Shown: positions 8,357 through 18,057, numbered from the stretch's first letter. The stretch is DNA of 64,000 nt from Nocardiopsis gilva YIM 90087 (GCF_002263495.1 NZ_CP022753.1:1798001-1862000); one strand, 5' to 3'. A program made the numbers and translations. Notes: a model not told the origin generated them from the letters alone.

Positions 8357-9715
8357 TCACGACTTCGGCCAGGACTGCTCGACGTAGCCGAGCACGTCCT
8401 CGGTGTCCGAGCCGTTGATCCAGTTGGTCATGGCCCGCCAGAAGGTGCCGGAGCCGACCGCGGCCGGCATGTAGTCGCCGCCGTCCCAGCGGAACACGGT
8501 GTCGGGGTCGCGCAGCAGCTCGGCGGCGAAGCGGTCGTTGGGGTTGTCCAGCGCATTGAGGTCGAGCTCCTTGTGCGCGGAGAACCAGGCGCCCTCCTGG
8601 GCGCGGCGGTTGGCGTAGTCGACGGTGGCGAGGTACTCCTGCACGGCGACGACCTCGGGGCGGTCGCTGAAGGCGGCGGTGAACTCCCCGCCACCGAGAA
8701 CAGGCGTGCCGATCTCCTCATCGATGGTCGGCAGGTTGAAGGCGAAGACGTCGCCGTCCTCCGCGATCTCGGTGCCCTCGGGCCACTGCGCGGCGTAGAA
8801 GGAACCCATCAGGTACATGCCGCACTTGTCCTCGAGGATGGGAATGCCGCCGTCCTGAGACGAGGTCGTGGCGATGCTCTTCACGCCCCCGTGTCCGCCG
8901 TTGACATAGTCGGGGTTGCGCAGGATGTCGCCGACGCGGTCGAGGGCCGTGGCGACCTTGGGGTCGTCGAACGGGATCTCGTGGTCGATCCACTGGTCGT
9001 AGACATCGGGGCCGTGCTCGCGGAGCATCACGTTCTCCAGCCAGTCGGTGACCGGCCAGCCGGTGGCCTCACCGGACTCGATGCCCGCGCACCAGGGCTT
9101 GACGCCGTCGTCGGCCATCGCGTCGCTGAGCTTGATGAGGTCGTCCCAGGTCGTCGGAGTCTCATAACCGTTCTCCGTGAAGAATCCGGGCGAATACCAG
9201 ACGAACGACTTCACATTCGCGCCGAGGGGCGTGCCGTAGAGCTTCCCGTCATGCTCGACATACTGCAGCCAGTCTTCGGGATATCCCTCCTGCGCGCGCT
9301 TGGCGACGCTCTCGGGCAGCGGAAGGGCGTCGCCGGATTCGACAAAGCGCGAAAGCAGCCCCGGCTGCGGGAAGAACGCGATATCCGGCGCGTTTCCGCC
9401 GTCGATCTTCACCTGCACCTGCGCCTCGAACTCGCCGCTGCCTTCGTAGCGAATGTTGATTCCGGTGCACTCGGAGAAGTTCTTCCACGCCCGCTGCATC
9501 CGCTCGCCCTCTTCGTCGCGGATGGAGGCGTAGATGTCCACGGTCCCGCCCTCGACATCGGCCCATTCGGCAAAGGGCTCACATCCAGCACCGCCACGCT
9601 CGGCCGACGTACCGCCGGTGCCGCTCAGGTAGTCGCATCCGGTGGCGAGTAGCACCAATGACAGGGAAGTGGCCGCAACAGCGGTACCACGCGACGGACG
9701 GATGGGCGTGACCAT
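8357..9715 (-). CDS. Extracellular sugar-binding lipoprotein of the ABC importer
   Basis: 452 residues from ATG 9715, chosen because GCAGGAGGTG lies just upstream and the lipoprotein signal starts there (SLSLVLLATGCD, lipobox LATGC). The mature protein has the family-1 solute-binding fold: GSGEFEAQVQVKIDGGNAPDIAFFPQ is the typical early segment, and TTWDDLIKLSDAM is a conserved later one. Trp and acidic residues fit carbohydrate stacking. It is the first gene of the operon with the two permeases. Sequence features suggest an alpha-glucoside or oligosaccharide ligand; this is inference. Confidence 0.93.
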   Translation of the reverse strand: MVTPIRPSRGTAVAATSLSLVLLATGCDYLSGTGGTSAERGGAGCEPFAEWADVEGGTVDIYASIRDEEGERMQRAWKNFSECTGINIRYEGSGEFEAQVQVKIDGGNAPDIAFFPQPGLLSRFVESGDALPLPESVAKRAQEGYPEDWLQYVEHDGKLYGTPLGANVKSFVWYSPGFFTENGYETPTTWDDLIKLSDAMADDGVKPWCAGIESGEATGWPVTDWLENVMLREHGPDVYDQWIDHEIPFDDPKVATALDRVGDILRNPDYVNGGHGGVKSIATTSSQDGGIPILEDKCGMYLMGSFYAAQWPEGTEIAEDGDVFAFNLPTIDEEIGTPVLGGGEFTAAFSDRPEVVAVQEYLATVDYANRRAQEGAWFSAHKELDLNALDNPNDRFAAELLRDPDTVFRWDGGDYMPAAVGSGTFWRAMTNWINGSDTEDVLGYVEQSWPKS

Positions 9716-10158
9716 GCTCGCACCTCCTGCTACAGCCCCCACAACTGGTATAGACCGGGGGATTTCGATGCAAGTGCCTTTCCCGCCCCGTGTCCATGAT
9801 TTCACCCTTAACAGTTCCGTCACAGTAAGCGGACTCGCAGGTCAGACCCGGCGTGTCGGTCGCATTTCGGAACCTGGGAGTCCGCCTAAAAACGGCCATT
9901 GCCGGGTTTACCTGGGCCGCTGGCCGCATCCGGCCACGACGTGAAGATCATTCGCCTTCGTGAATGCTGAGGCCCAGGTGAAAGCAGGTATCTCAAGATC
10001 ACAGCACGTCAACGGATGGCTCGACAGGGCTCTGTGGGCACTTTCAACCACGCTGTGTGGACTGTTAGCTTCACATCCGATTCAGGCATCGTGTGTTTCG
10101 CCCTGCTTCATGGCGTTATGCCGGTGTTCCCCCACCTGAGTACTAGACGGGATCCCCC
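9716..10158. other. Divergent intergenic region
   Basis: 443 bases between the divergent binding-protein gene and the LamG gene. It is less GC-rich than the flanks and must carry both promoters. An imperfect inverted repeat, ATTCGCCTTCGTGAAT (9950-9965), is the only operator-like site I noticed; no gene is evident. Confidence 0.35.
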
Positions 10159-12372
10159 ATGCGTCGCCGGATGCCGGCCATGGTCGCTGCCGCGGTCATC
10201 GCCACGTCCCTCACCACACCTGTCGCCGTTGCCGCCGGTGAACGCGGAGACGACCCTTCCGCTGCCGGGAGTGCCGCGAGCGAGCGCTCCGCCGCGGAAG
10301 TGCCGGATTCGTCCAAAATGTCGGACTCTCATGGTGGAGCATGCTCCACCAATCCGGAGAATCCGCGGTTGATCAACACCACGTCTCCGACCCTGCGCGC
10401 GTATGTGCGGGACCGCGACTCGCAGGTCAACGGTGAGAAGGTCAAGGTCCGGTTCGAATGGAAAATCGGAGGCGAAGGCGACCGCGTCGGTTACGTGGAC
10501 ACGCCCTCCACCGATGTGGCTACGTGGCCCGATGGCAGCGAGCGCAGTGCCAAGGCCAAGGACCTGCCGGAACATAAGCTCATCGGGTATCGGGCGGCCG
10601 CGCATGACAGGACAGAGTGGGGGCCATGGTCTGACTGGTGCTATCTGGAAGTCAGTACGGCTCGGCCAGCCGCTCCACCCAAGGTGACGTCGGAGGACTA
10701 CCCGGAGGGCCACAAGGTGACTGACGGTGTCGGCCGGCCCGGAGAGTTCACCTTTTCCGCCAACGGTGTGGCCGACGCGGCCGCCTACCACTACGGCTTC
10801 GGCGGTTCCTGCACCACAACGCTTACGCCGTCTGAGCCCGGCGGGACGGTGACCACGACGATTACTCCGCGGAGCAGCGGCCCGCACACGATTTATGCTC
10901 GCACCACCAACGCCTACGGTGGTTCTTCGGCGTGTGAGCCGGTCTACACCTTCACCGTGGCCCCATTGAGCGATCCCGTTGCGTATTTCCCGTTGGACGA
11001 AGGTAAGGGCAAGGCGTCGGCGGACATCATGGAAGAAGGCCGCTCGGTCACCGCTTCGGGCGGTGTCGAGTGGACCCGCGGTCGGGTTGGGGCAGTGGAG
11101 AACCCTGGCTTCAATCCGTCCTACCGGCGTGATGGCAGCGCCATCGCAACCGATGGCGAGGGCGGACGCCTGTCGACCAAGGATCCGGTCGTCGACACGA
11201 GCGCAACCTTCAGTGTCGCCGCCTGGGTGCGGTTGGACGACCCGAGCCGGGACCATATCGCCGTAAGCCAGCAAGGTAACCGGCGCAGCGGCTTTTACCT
11301 CGGGTACGAGCATCGGGATGGTGATGGGGCCTGGGTGTTCAAGACCGCCGCCGACGAGGGTTCGTCTTCCGATGCCATCGACGCGCGCGTGTATTCGAGT
11401 GAGTCAGCTGACGCAGGAGTATGGACTCATCTCCTTGGGGTCTTCGATTCCAAGGCCGGAGAACTCACGCTCTATGTGGATGGAATCAAGCAGGGGACCG
11501 CGCAGAAGGGCAGCCGTTGGGACGCCGCGGGTGCGTTCGTGATCGGCGGAGCCAAGTTCGACGGGAAGCCCTATGGAGCCTGGAGCGGCGGGATCGACGA
11601 CGTTCGTGTGTGGGATCGTGTCGTCCACGATGAACCCATCGAGGCCAGGGAAGACCATCCCGAAACGTGGCGGCTCGCGAATCGGTGGATCGCGCTGGAG
11701 GGGCGCTGGCAGCTCGATGAATCCTCCGGAACCGCGGTGGAGGACTCCACTGACCACGGCCTGACGGGAACTCTGCATGGAGAGCCCGCCACGGCCTGGG
11801 GACACGCGGAGAACGACACCACGTTTTCACCGGGGGTCAGGCTCAACGGCGTCGACGAGCGAATCACCACCGACCGCCCGGCTGTTCGTACCGATCGCAG
11901 CTTCAGCGTCGCGGCTTGGGTGCGGGCCGACGAAAGGTCAGCCGGAGCCGACGCCACTGCCGTCTCCCAGGACGGTAGCGCACAAAGCGGTTTCTACCTC
12001 GGGAAACAAGAGACCGCAGATGGTGAGAAGTGGGTCTTCACGATGACCAGTTCTGATCAGGTCGGCGCCGACGCAGGGGCGGCGGCGGTATCGAGGTCGG
12101 GTGTGGCGCCAGGCAGGTGGACACACCTGGCCGGAACGTACGATCGCACGACGGGTGAGATGACCTTGTATGTCGACGGCATCCAGGCCGCCACGGCGGT
12201 GCAGGACACCCCCTGGCATGCTGATGGGCCTCTGGTCATGGGTGCAGCGCGACTGGACGAGCGCCTTGCGCAGCCCTGGCATGGTGACATCGATGACGTG
12301 CAGATTTATCAGGGCATTGTGGATGGGACCGACGTGGCGTCCATCAGGGCGGGAGCTGTGGCGTTTCCGTAG
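10159..12372 (+). CDS. Secreted protein with two LamG-like domains
   Basis: 737 residues. The signal peptide is MRRRMPAMVAAAVIATSLTT with cleavage near AVAAGE. Residues 55-265 form a two-part beta-rich region with paired cysteines (GGACST, WCYLEV, GSCTTT, SACEPV). Two concanavalin/LamG-like domains follow at about 275-480 and 505-735, each with FSVAAWVR, SGFYLG, WTHLAG or WTHLLG, LYVDGI and a closing DIDDVQIY/GIDDVRVW. In actinomycetes this module order is often the front part of very large secreted proteins; here the protein stops after the second LamG, with no anchor, Rhs or toxin domain. Glycan or surface binding is the likely role. A hairpin follows at 12395. Confidence 0.88.
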   Translation: MRRRMPAMVAAAVIATSLTTPVAVAAGERGDDPSAAGSAASERSAAEVPDSSKMSDSHGGACSTNPENPRLINTTSPTLRAYVRDRDSQVNGEKVKVRFEWKIGGEGDRVGYVDTPSTDVATWPDGSERSAKAKDLPEHKLIGYRAAAHDRTEWGPWSDWCYLEVSTARPAAPPKVTSEDYPEGHKVTDGVGRPGEFTFSANGVADAAAYHYGFGGSCTTTLTPSEPGGTVTTTITPRSSGPHTIYARTTNAYGGSSACEPVYTFTVAPLSDPVAYFPLDEGKGKASADIMEEGRSVTASGGVEWTRGRVGAVENPGFNPSYRRDGSAIATDGEGGRLSTKDPVVDTSATFSVAAWVRLDDPSRDHIAVSQQGNRRSGFYLGYEHRDGDGAWVFKTAADEGSSSDAIDARVYSSESADAGVWTHLLGVFDSKAGELTLYVDGIKQGTAQKGSRWDAAGAFVIGGAKFDGKPYGAWSGGIDDVRVWDRVVHDEPIEAREDHPETWRLANRWIALEGRWQLDESSGTAVEDSTDHGLTGTLHGEPATAWGHAENDTTFSPGVRLNGVDERITTDRPAVRTDRSFSVAAWVRADERSAGADATAVSQDGSAQSGFYLGKQETADGEKWVFTMTSSDQVGADAGAAAVSRSGVAPGRWTHLAGTYDRTTGEMTLYVDGIQAATAVQDTPWHADGPLVMGAARLDERLAQPWHGDIDDVQIYQGIVDGTDVASIRAGAVAFP

Positions 12373-12394
12373 CCGTTCCCTGAACGTACACAGC

Positions 12395-12441
12395 GCCGAG
12401 GTTCGCCACCTGGTTCTCGCTCCAGGTTGGCGAACCTCGGC
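12395..12441 (+). terminator. Strong hairpin after the LamG gene
   Basis: Left arm 12395-12413 (GCCGAGGTTCGCCACCTGG) pairs with right arm 12422-12441 with one bulged base; the loop is 8 bases. It lies 23 bases after the stop codon. Confidence 0.75.
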
Positions 12442-12843
12442 CTTGTAGATGTTCTGGTGGACCTGGCCTCAGCGGAGCGAACAGTGAGTTTGGCCTCGCG
12501 GGTTGTGGCGGACTTGTTGGCCGCGTTTTTCGTCCCCCGGATCATGGTTGATCCTGGCGTTGGTTTTCACGCTCGACTCGCATCCTGGAGCACGTGGGTA
12601 GCCGCTGTTCGCTCCGAATCCCGAGGGCACGTTCGGGGCAGAGGTCGGGCGAGCGTGCTCAACGCCAACGCTGGCCTCGATTCTGAAGTTCAGGCGTGAG
12701 GGCGCCAGGGAGTTGACCCTGTGCCGTTGGTGGTGGCGCAGGTGGTGGGCTATTTCCTACTTAATTGGTTGACAAAGGGGGAAATGGGTTGCAGAGTGTC
12801 GCTACGGCCATCTGTGATCAGCGGAGAGGACGGGGACTCCCTC
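12442..12843 (+). promoter_or_regulatory. Intergenic region with candidate ssu promoter
   Basis: About 400 bases with no convincing gene. A TTGACA hexamer at 12769-12774 is followed after 17 bases by CAGAGT (12792-12797), a plausible promoter about 50 bases before the ssuD start. The local sequence is unusually AT-rich (TATTTCCTACTTAATTGG). No known sulfur-control site was recognised. Confidence 0.4.
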
Positions 12844-14019
12844 ATGGCACTGACGTTCCACTGGTTCCTGCCAACCCAGGGCGACGGTCGCGGCGTCGTC
12901 GGAGGCGGGCACGGCGTCGATGTGGATTCCGCGTGGCGCGACCGCGAACCGACGGTCGGCTACCTTGCCCAGATCGCCCGAGCCGCTGAGCAGCTCGGGT
13001 TCGAGGGGGTGCTCACGCCGACGGGGGCGTGGTGCGAGGATGCCTGGCTCACCACGGCGATGCTGGTCGAGGCCACGGAGCGGCTGAAGTTTCTGGTGGC
13101 GTTCCGGCCCGGGTTACTCTCTCCGACGCTGGCCGCCCAGATGGCGTCCACCTTTCAGCGGCTCAGCGGGGGACGACTGCTGTTGAACGTGGTCACCGGT
13201 GGGGAGGGCGCCGAGCAGCGTGCCCATGGGGACTTCCTGGACAAGGAGGCCCGTTACGCGCGCACCGACGAATTCCTGCAGGTCGTGCGCCGCCTGTGGA
13301 CGGGTGACACCGTCGACTTCTCCGGTCGCCACCTCACCGTCGAGGGAGCCCGCCTGCACCGTCTGCCGGATCCACGCCCGCCGCTGTACTTCGGCGGCTC
13401 CTCCGAGGCCGCGCTGCGGGTGGCGGCAGAGCACGTGGATACCTATCTGACGTGGGGTGAGCCGCCCGCCGCGGTCGCCGACAAGATCGACCGGGTGGCG
13501 GCCCTGGCCGCCAAGCGCGGGCGCGCCCTGGAGTACGGAATCCGGTTGCACGTCATCACGCGCGACACGGCTCGGGAAGCGTGGGCCGAAGCCGAGCGGC
13601 TGCTGGCCAACGTCGACGACGCGACCATCCAGACCGTGCAGGGCGGACTGTCCGCCAGCGAGTCCGAGGGGCAGCGGCTGATGCGCGAACTGCACGGCGG
13701 TCGCCGCGACCGTCTGGAGGTCTATCCGAACCTGTGGGCCGGGATCGGCCTGGTTCGGGGCGGTGCCGGGACCGCGCTGGTGGGAAGCCACAGCGAGGTC
13801 GCCGACCTGATCGAGGAATACCACCGGCTCGGGCTCACCGAGTTCGTCCTGTCCGGCTACCCGCATCTGGAGGAGGCCTACTGGTTCGGCGAAGGCGTGC
13901 TGCCGATTCTGCGCGAGCGCGGGCTGTGGAACCCGCCGGGGGACCTCCCCACCCAGTCCGCGGCCGTCCCCTTCGTCACGTCGGCCGGGGCACCCGCCGC
14001 CACCCCCTCGGCGAACTGA
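12844..14019 (+). CDS. ssuD: FMNH2-dependent alkanesulfonate monooxygenase
   Basis: 391 residues from ATG 12844; the open frame upstream is not protein-like. It belongs to the bacterial luciferase-like fold: the start MALTFHWFLPTQGDGR, FRPGLLSPTLAAQMASTFQ, RLLLNVVTGG, and SHSEVADLIEEYHRLGLTEFVLSGYPHLEEAYWFGE near the end are classic SsuD signatures. It cleaves the C-S bond of alkanesulfonates with O2 and FMNH2, releasing sulfite and an aldehyde for sulfur supply. FMNH2 would come from the flavin reductase encoded next (14126). The length matches the family (about 380). Confidence 0.95.
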   Translation: MALTFHWFLPTQGDGRGVVGGGHGVDVDSAWRDREPTVGYLAQIARAAEQLGFEGVLTPTGAWCEDAWLTTAMLVEATERLKFLVAFRPGLLSPTLAAQMASTFQRLSGGRLLLNVVTGGEGAEQRAHGDFLDKEARYARTDEFLQVVRRLWTGDTVDFSGRHLTVEGARLHRLPDPRPPLYFGGSSEAALRVAAEHVDTYLTWGEPPAAVADKIDRVAALAAKRGRALEYGIRLHVITRDTAREAWAEAERLLANVDDATIQTVQGGLSASESEGQRLMRELHGGRRDRLEVYPNLWAGIGLVRGGAGTALVGSHSEVADLIEEYHRLGLTEFVLSGYPHLEEAYWFGEGVLPILRERGLWNPPGDLPTQSAAVPFVTSAGAPAATPSAN

Positions 14020-14125
14020 GACCGTTCCCCTCCACGACCATCACCGTTCGCATCGCTGTCCCCGGCTCCGCCGGAGGGTCTGTACCGCCGTGTCCACCGT
14101 TCCACGCGCATGAAGGGCAGAACCG

Positions 14126-14683
14126 ATGACCACCGTGCACACGATGCCAGCGCGGGCCACTCCCGGGCAGCGCACGCGGGCGAGTGCGCAGGCCCCGGAA
14201 GTCGATGCCGACGCTTTCCGCCGCCTCCTGGCACACCACGCCGCGGGCGTCGTGATCGTCACCGCTGACGTGTCGGGCGAGCCCGTGGGTCTCACGGCGA
14301 CCTCGTTCACCAGCGTCAGCCAGTCACCGCCCCTTGTGGCGTTCTACATCGCCGATTCCTCCACCACATGGCCCGACCTGCGTAAGGCCCGACTCTTCGC
14401 CGTTCACCTGCTCGCCGAGGACCAGCGCCACCTGGCCGCGCGCTTCGCCGCCCGGGACGTGGACCGATTCGCGCCTCCCACCGCCTGGTGCCGGGGCGCC
14501 GAAGACGTCCCGCTGCTGGACGGGACGGCGGTGCATATGGTGTGCCGCCGCTACGACAGCCGTCTGATCGGGGACCACTGGCTGGTGGTCGGCGAGGTCG
14601 AACGCGGCTACGTGCTCAGTGACCCCCGTCCGCCGCTCCTGTACCACCGCGGCGCCTTCGGCGGCTTCGCTCCGCTCGCCTGA
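14126..14683 (+). CDS. Flavin reductase-like FMN-binding protein (SsuE role)
   Basis: 185 residues. The flavin reductase-like domain spans about 28-180: FRRLLAHHAAGVVIVTAD, PVGLTATSFTSVSQSPPLVAFYI, and a closing GDHWLVVGEVERGYV. It should supply reduced FMN to the monooxygenase encoded just upstream. It is of the two-component reductase (HpaC/FMN-split-barrel) class and not the SsuE flavodoxin-like class, a common replacement in actinomycete ssu operons. The start at ATG 14126 follows GAAGGGCAG. Confidence 0.9.
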   Translation: MTTVHTMPARATPGQRTRASAQAPEVDADAFRRLLAHHAAGVVIVTADVSGEPVGLTATSFTSVSQSPPLVAFYIADSSTTWPDLRKARLFAVHLLAEDQRHLAARFAARDVDRFAPPTAWCRGAEDVPLLDGTAVHMVCRRYDSRLIGDHWLVVGEVERGYVLSDPRPPLLYHRGAFGGFAPLA

Positions 14684-14738
14684 CGCGGCGCGTTCCCCGT
14701 CCGTAACTAACTCTGTTCCGTCGTTGAGGAGGCACCCG

Positions 14739-15611
14739 TTGGGTCCGCCGTCCGTGTCCGCTGTGCGGACACCCGTCACCCGTGAACGATCTCAGCGGTC
14801 ATCCACCCCGCCTTCGCTGCCGCCCAGCGCCGCCACGGCGGTTCCCAAGCGAGGCCGCGACGCCGCCTGGCAGCGCTGGATCAGCCCGGTAGCGCTCCTC
14901 GTCCTGTGGCAGCTGGGTGCATCGGCCGGGGTCATCCCCGAGCGGCTGCTGCCACCGCCCTCCGCGATCGCGGCCACCGGCATCGACCTCATGCGGGACG
15001 GCACCCTGCTCTCGGCCGTGGGAACGTCCCTACAGCGGGTCCTGGCCGGTTTTGCTGCGGGGGCCGTGGTCGGAACCGCCTGCGCCGTCGTCGCCGGGAT
15101 CAGCCGATGGGGCGAGAAGCTGGTGGACCCGCCGCTGCAGATGCTGCGCGCCGTACCGATCTTGGGCCTGATCCCGCTGTTCATCCTGTGGTTCGGTATC
15201 GGCGAGACGCCCAAGATCACCCTGGTGGCCATCGCTGTCGCCGTCCCCCTCTACATCAACACCGTGGCTGGTATCCACGCTGTGGATGCCAAGCACATCG
15301 AGGTCGCGCGCGTCCTCGGGCTGGGCCGCGCCGCGGTGGTGCGCCATGTCGTCCTGCCCGGTGCGCTTCCCGGGCTGTTGACGGGGCTACGCCTGAGTCT
15401 GGGCGGCGCCTGGCTCGCCCTGATCGTCGCCGAGCAGATCAACGCCGACGCCGGGTTGGGCTTCATGATCAACAGTGCCCGGGAGTTCCTGCGGACCGAC
15501 ACCGTCGTCCTCGGGCTCGTCGTCTACAGCCTGCTCGGCCTGGCCACCGACGCACTCGTCCGGCTCCTGGAGAGGAGGGCCCTGTCATGGCGGCGCGGCA
15601 TCAACGCGTGA
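14739..15611 (+). CDS. ssuC: Aliphatic sulfonate ABC transporter permease
   Basis: 290 residues. I choose the TTG at 14739 because a perfect GAGGAGG ends 6 bases before it; the longer open frame overlaps the flavin reductase gene and is not protein-like. Six membrane segments begin with ISPVALLVLWQLGASAGVIP. The BPD_transp_1 domain includes the EAA-type loop HIEVARVLGLGRAAVVRHVVLPGALPG (around residues 180-205) and ARE-FLRTDTVVLGLVVYSLLGL near the end. Its 3' end overlaps the ATPase gene by 25 bases. It forms the membrane channel for sulfonate import with SsuB and SsuA. Confidence 0.92.
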   Translation: MGPPSVSAVRTPVTRERSQRSSTPPSLPPSAATAVPKRGRDAAWQRWISPVALLVLWQLGASAGVIPERLLPPPSAIAATGIDLMRDGTLLSAVGTSLQRVLAGFAAGAVVGTACAVVAGISRWGEKLVDPPLQMLRAVPILGLIPLFILWFGIGETPKITLVAIAVAVPLYINTVAGIHAVDAKHIEVARVLGLGRAAVVRHVVLPGALPGLLTGLRLSLGGAWLALIVAEQINADAGLGFMINSAREFLRTDTVVLGLVVYSLLGLATDALVRLLERRALSWRRGINA

Positions 15612-16342
15612 CCACGGCGCACGGCACGGAGACCGAGCCGCACTGGGCCGCGCACGTGCGCGGTCTGGACAGGGCTTTCGGCGGCGACCGGGTTCTGCGC
15701 GGCCTCGATCTCGACCTGGCCCCGGGCGAGTTCACCGCTCTGCTGGGGCGCAGCGGATCGGGCAAATCGACGCTGCTTCGGGTGCTCGCGGGACTGGACG
15801 GCGACTACGACGGCGAGGCTGCCGCCGACGGAGCGGTCGCCGTCGCCTTCCAGGAACCGCGGCTGCTGCCGTGGAAGAGGGTGTGGGCCAACATCGTGCT
15901 GGGAGTCGCGACCGACGCGCCGCGCGAGGCGGCGACGGCTGCGCTCGCCGAGGTCGGCCTGGCGGAGCGCGCCGACGCCTGGCCGCTCACGCTGTCCGGC
16001 GGCCAGGCCCAGCGCGTTTCCCTGGCGCGCGCCCTCATCCGCGAACCCCGGTTACTCCTGCTGGACGAGCCCTTCGGCGCCCTGGACGCACTGACCCGCG
16101 CCACCATGCACGACCTGGTCCTGAAGCTGTGGCAGCGGCACCGCCCCGCCGTCCTGATCGTCACCCACGACGTCGACGAGGCGCTGCTGCTCGCCGACCG
16201 AGCGCTCGTCCTCACCGACGGGCGTATCTCCCACGACATCGACGTGGACCTGGAACGTCCGCGTCGCCGACAGGACCCCCGAGCGGCGGAACTCCGCGCC
16301 GAGCTGCTCACCGCGCTCGGCGTCGCCCCCGCCGCACCGTGA
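15587..16342 (+). CDS. ssuB: Aliphatic sulfonate ABC transporter ATPase
   Basis: 251 residues from ATG 15587, with AGAGGAGGG upstream; it begins inside the end of ssuC, implying translational coupling. Walker A is GRSGSGKST, the Q-loop AFQEPRLLPW, the signature LSGGQAQRVSLARAL, Walker B LLLLDEPFGALD and the H-loop VTHDVDEA. The FQEPRLLPW segment is typical of the nitrate/sulfonate/taurine ATPase group. It powers uptake through SsuC in the cytoplasm. Confidence 0.95.
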   Translation: MAARHQRVTTAHGTETEPHWAAHVRGLDRAFGGDRVLRGLDLDLAPGEFTALLGRSGSGKSTLLRVLAGLDGDYDGEAAADGAVAVAFQEPRLLPWKRVWANIVLGVATDAPREAATAALAEVGLAERADAWPLTLSGGQAQRVSLARALIREPRLLLLDEPFGALDALTRATMHDLVLKLWQRHRPAVLIVTHDVDEALLLADRALVLTDGRISHDIDVDLERPRRRQDPRAAELRAELLTALGVAPAAP

Positions 16343-16388
16343 CGTGAGTCGCCAGCACCACTCCCTGAGACGAGATGGGACCCCACCG

Positions 16389-17381
16389 ATGACCAGCAAC
16401 GCGTCCGCGCCCACCGCCGCCCTGTCGGCCGTCCTCGCAGTGCTGCTCCTCGGGGCGGGTTGTTCAGCGGGCGACGGCGGCGCCAACGACGTCGGTGACG
16501 TGGTGCTCAGGGTGGGCGATCAGATCGACGGAGCCCAGACGCTGCTCGACGCGGCCGGGGAACTCGACGATGTCCCGTACACGATCGAATGGTCCACCTT
16601 CACCTCCGGCCCGCCGCTGTTGGAGGCCGTGCACGCCGGCGCGGTCGACATCGGCCAGGTCGGTAACACGCCTCCGGTCTTCGCCGCGGCCGCGGGCTCT
16701 GACATGCGGATCGTCGCCGCCTTCGCGTCGTCGCCGGACGGTACCTCGATCGTCGTGCCGACCGACTCCGACATCGACAGCCCCGAGGATCTGGCGGGAC
16801 GCTCCATCGCCGTAACCAAGGGCAGTTCCGCCCACGGTCAGCTGCTGGGGGTCCTGGAGGCCGAAGGACTCGGCTTCGACGACGTCGACGTCAACTACGT
16901 GCAGCCCGCCGACGCGCTGGCGGCCTTCTCCGAGCGGCAGGCCGACGCCTGGGCGGCATGGGACCCCTACATCGCCCAAGCCGAGGACCGTGCGGACGCG
17001 AAGATCCTGGTCAACGCCGAGGGGTACAGCAACACCTTCACCTTCCAGGTCGCCGCGGTCGACGCGGTGGAGGATCCGACGAGAGAGGCGGCGCTGGAGG
17101 ACTACCTGGGACGGATCCACCGCGCGGTGCTGTGGAGCGCGGCCCACCCTGACGCCTACGCGAAGGCGTGGTCCAAACACACCGGCTTGCCCGAAGAGGT
17201 CACCCGCATCGCCGCCGAGCGGCGTTCCCCCACACCGAGGGCCATCGACAAGGAGTTGATCGCTTCCGAACAGGACCTGGCCGACGCGTTCGCCGACGCC
17301 GGGGAGATTCCCGACGCGCCGGTGATGGCGGACTACGTCGATGACCGGTTCAACGATCTCGTTCCTGACGCCGCCGGGTGA
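16389..17381 (+). CDS. ssuA: Aliphatic sulfonate-binding lipoprotein
   Basis: 330 residues. The signal sequence ends in a lipobox LGAGC (about residue 25). The mature protein has the SsuA/TauA fold: RVGDQIDGAQTLLDAAGEL, EWSTFTSGPPLLEAVHAGAVDIGQVGNTPPVFAAAAGSDM and IAVTKGSSAHGQLLGVLEAEGL are typical ligand-pocket segments, and WAAWDPYIAQAE follows. It delivers alkanesulfonates to SsuC/SsuB. It is the last gene of the ssuD-reductase-ssuC-ssuB-ssuA operon. ATG 16389 has only a weak GGGAC ribosome site. Confidence 0.94.
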   Translation: MTSNASAPTAALSAVLAVLLLGAGCSAGDGGANDVGDVVLRVGDQIDGAQTLLDAAGELDDVPYTIEWSTFTSGPPLLEAVHAGAVDIGQVGNTPPVFAAAAGSDMRIVAAFASSPDGTSIVVPTDSDIDSPEDLAGRSIAVTKGSSAHGQLLGVLEAEGLGFDDVDVNYVQPADALAAFSERQADAWAAWDPYIAQAEDRADAKILVNAEGYSNTFTFQVAAVDAVEDPTREAALEDYLGRIHRAVLWSAAHPDAYAKAWSKHTGLPEEVTRIAAERRSPTPRAIDKELIASEQDLADAFADAGEIPDAPVMADYVDDRFNDLVPDAAG

Positions 17382-17538
17382 GAGGGGCACGGCAGGACAC
17401 GTCTCCGCGGCGAGGCCGTGCGGCGGTCGGGGCCGTTGGGCGGGTCGCACAGGCGCTCGTCCTGGCCAACGGCGTACCGCGGTGACGCGGCCGCCGATGG
17501 CCAGGAGTGTGCTACGGGCGTGGGTTGTGCCGTAGTGG

Positions 17539-18057
17539 CTAGTGGTCGGCGCCAGCGCGCTCGACGATGTCGGCGAAGCGGTTCAGGGTCTCGCGGAGGC
17601 CGGATTCCATACCGGAGGCGACCATGGCGTCGCGGTCTTCGACGGATTGGAAGACGGAGACGCTGGTGTACTTGGTCCTCTTGCCGCCGTCGATCTCCTC
17701 GAAGGTGGCGGTGTCGAGTTCCACGTGGCCTGGCACGCCTTCGAATTCGAAGGTGGAGACGATGCTTTCCGGGGCGACGAGGTCGTGGTAGACGCCCTTG
17801 AAGGCGTATTCGGTGCCGTTCTCGTCGCGGCTGATATAGCGCCACACCCCGCCCGGCCGGACCTCGGCACGGTCGACGGTCGTTTCGTACTGCGCGGGTC
17901 CCCACCACTTGGGGATCAGGTCCGGGTCGGTGAATGCCTGGTAGACCACGTCGCGCGGAGAGTCGAAGACGCGGGTGACGACGATGTCGTGGTGCCCCGG
18001 TTCGACGATGAGTTCGGTCTTGTCGGTCGTGTTGGTCTTATCGGCCATCGTTCTCAT
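17539..18057 (-). CDS. SRPBCC (AHSA1-like) domain protein
   Basis: 172 residues, or 169 if the second ATG at 18048 is used. AHSA1/START-like fold: VVTRVFDSPRDVVYQAFTDPDLIPKWWGP at the front, PGGVWRYISRDENGTEYAFKGVYHDLV, and a C-terminal amphipathic helix GMESGLRETLNRFADIVE. Both possible starts lie within the end of the ArsR-type regulator gene upstream, so the two are translationally coupled. ArsR-SRPBCC pairs are common in actinomycetes; the ligand or target is unknown. Confidence 0.92.
   Translation of the reverse strand: MRTMADKTNTTDKTELIVEPGHHDIVVTRVFDSPRDVVYQAFTDPDLIPKWWGPAQYETTVDRAEVRPGGVWRYISRDENGTEYAFKGVYHDLVAPESIVSTFEFEGVPGHVELDTATFEEIDGGKRTKYTSVSVFQSVEDRDAMVASGMESGLRETLNRFADIVERAGADH

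Noticed and set aside
12427-12699. 90-residue plus-strand open frame after the LamG gene
   Set aside because: It starts inside the terminator hairpin, has no ribosome site and no recognisable features.
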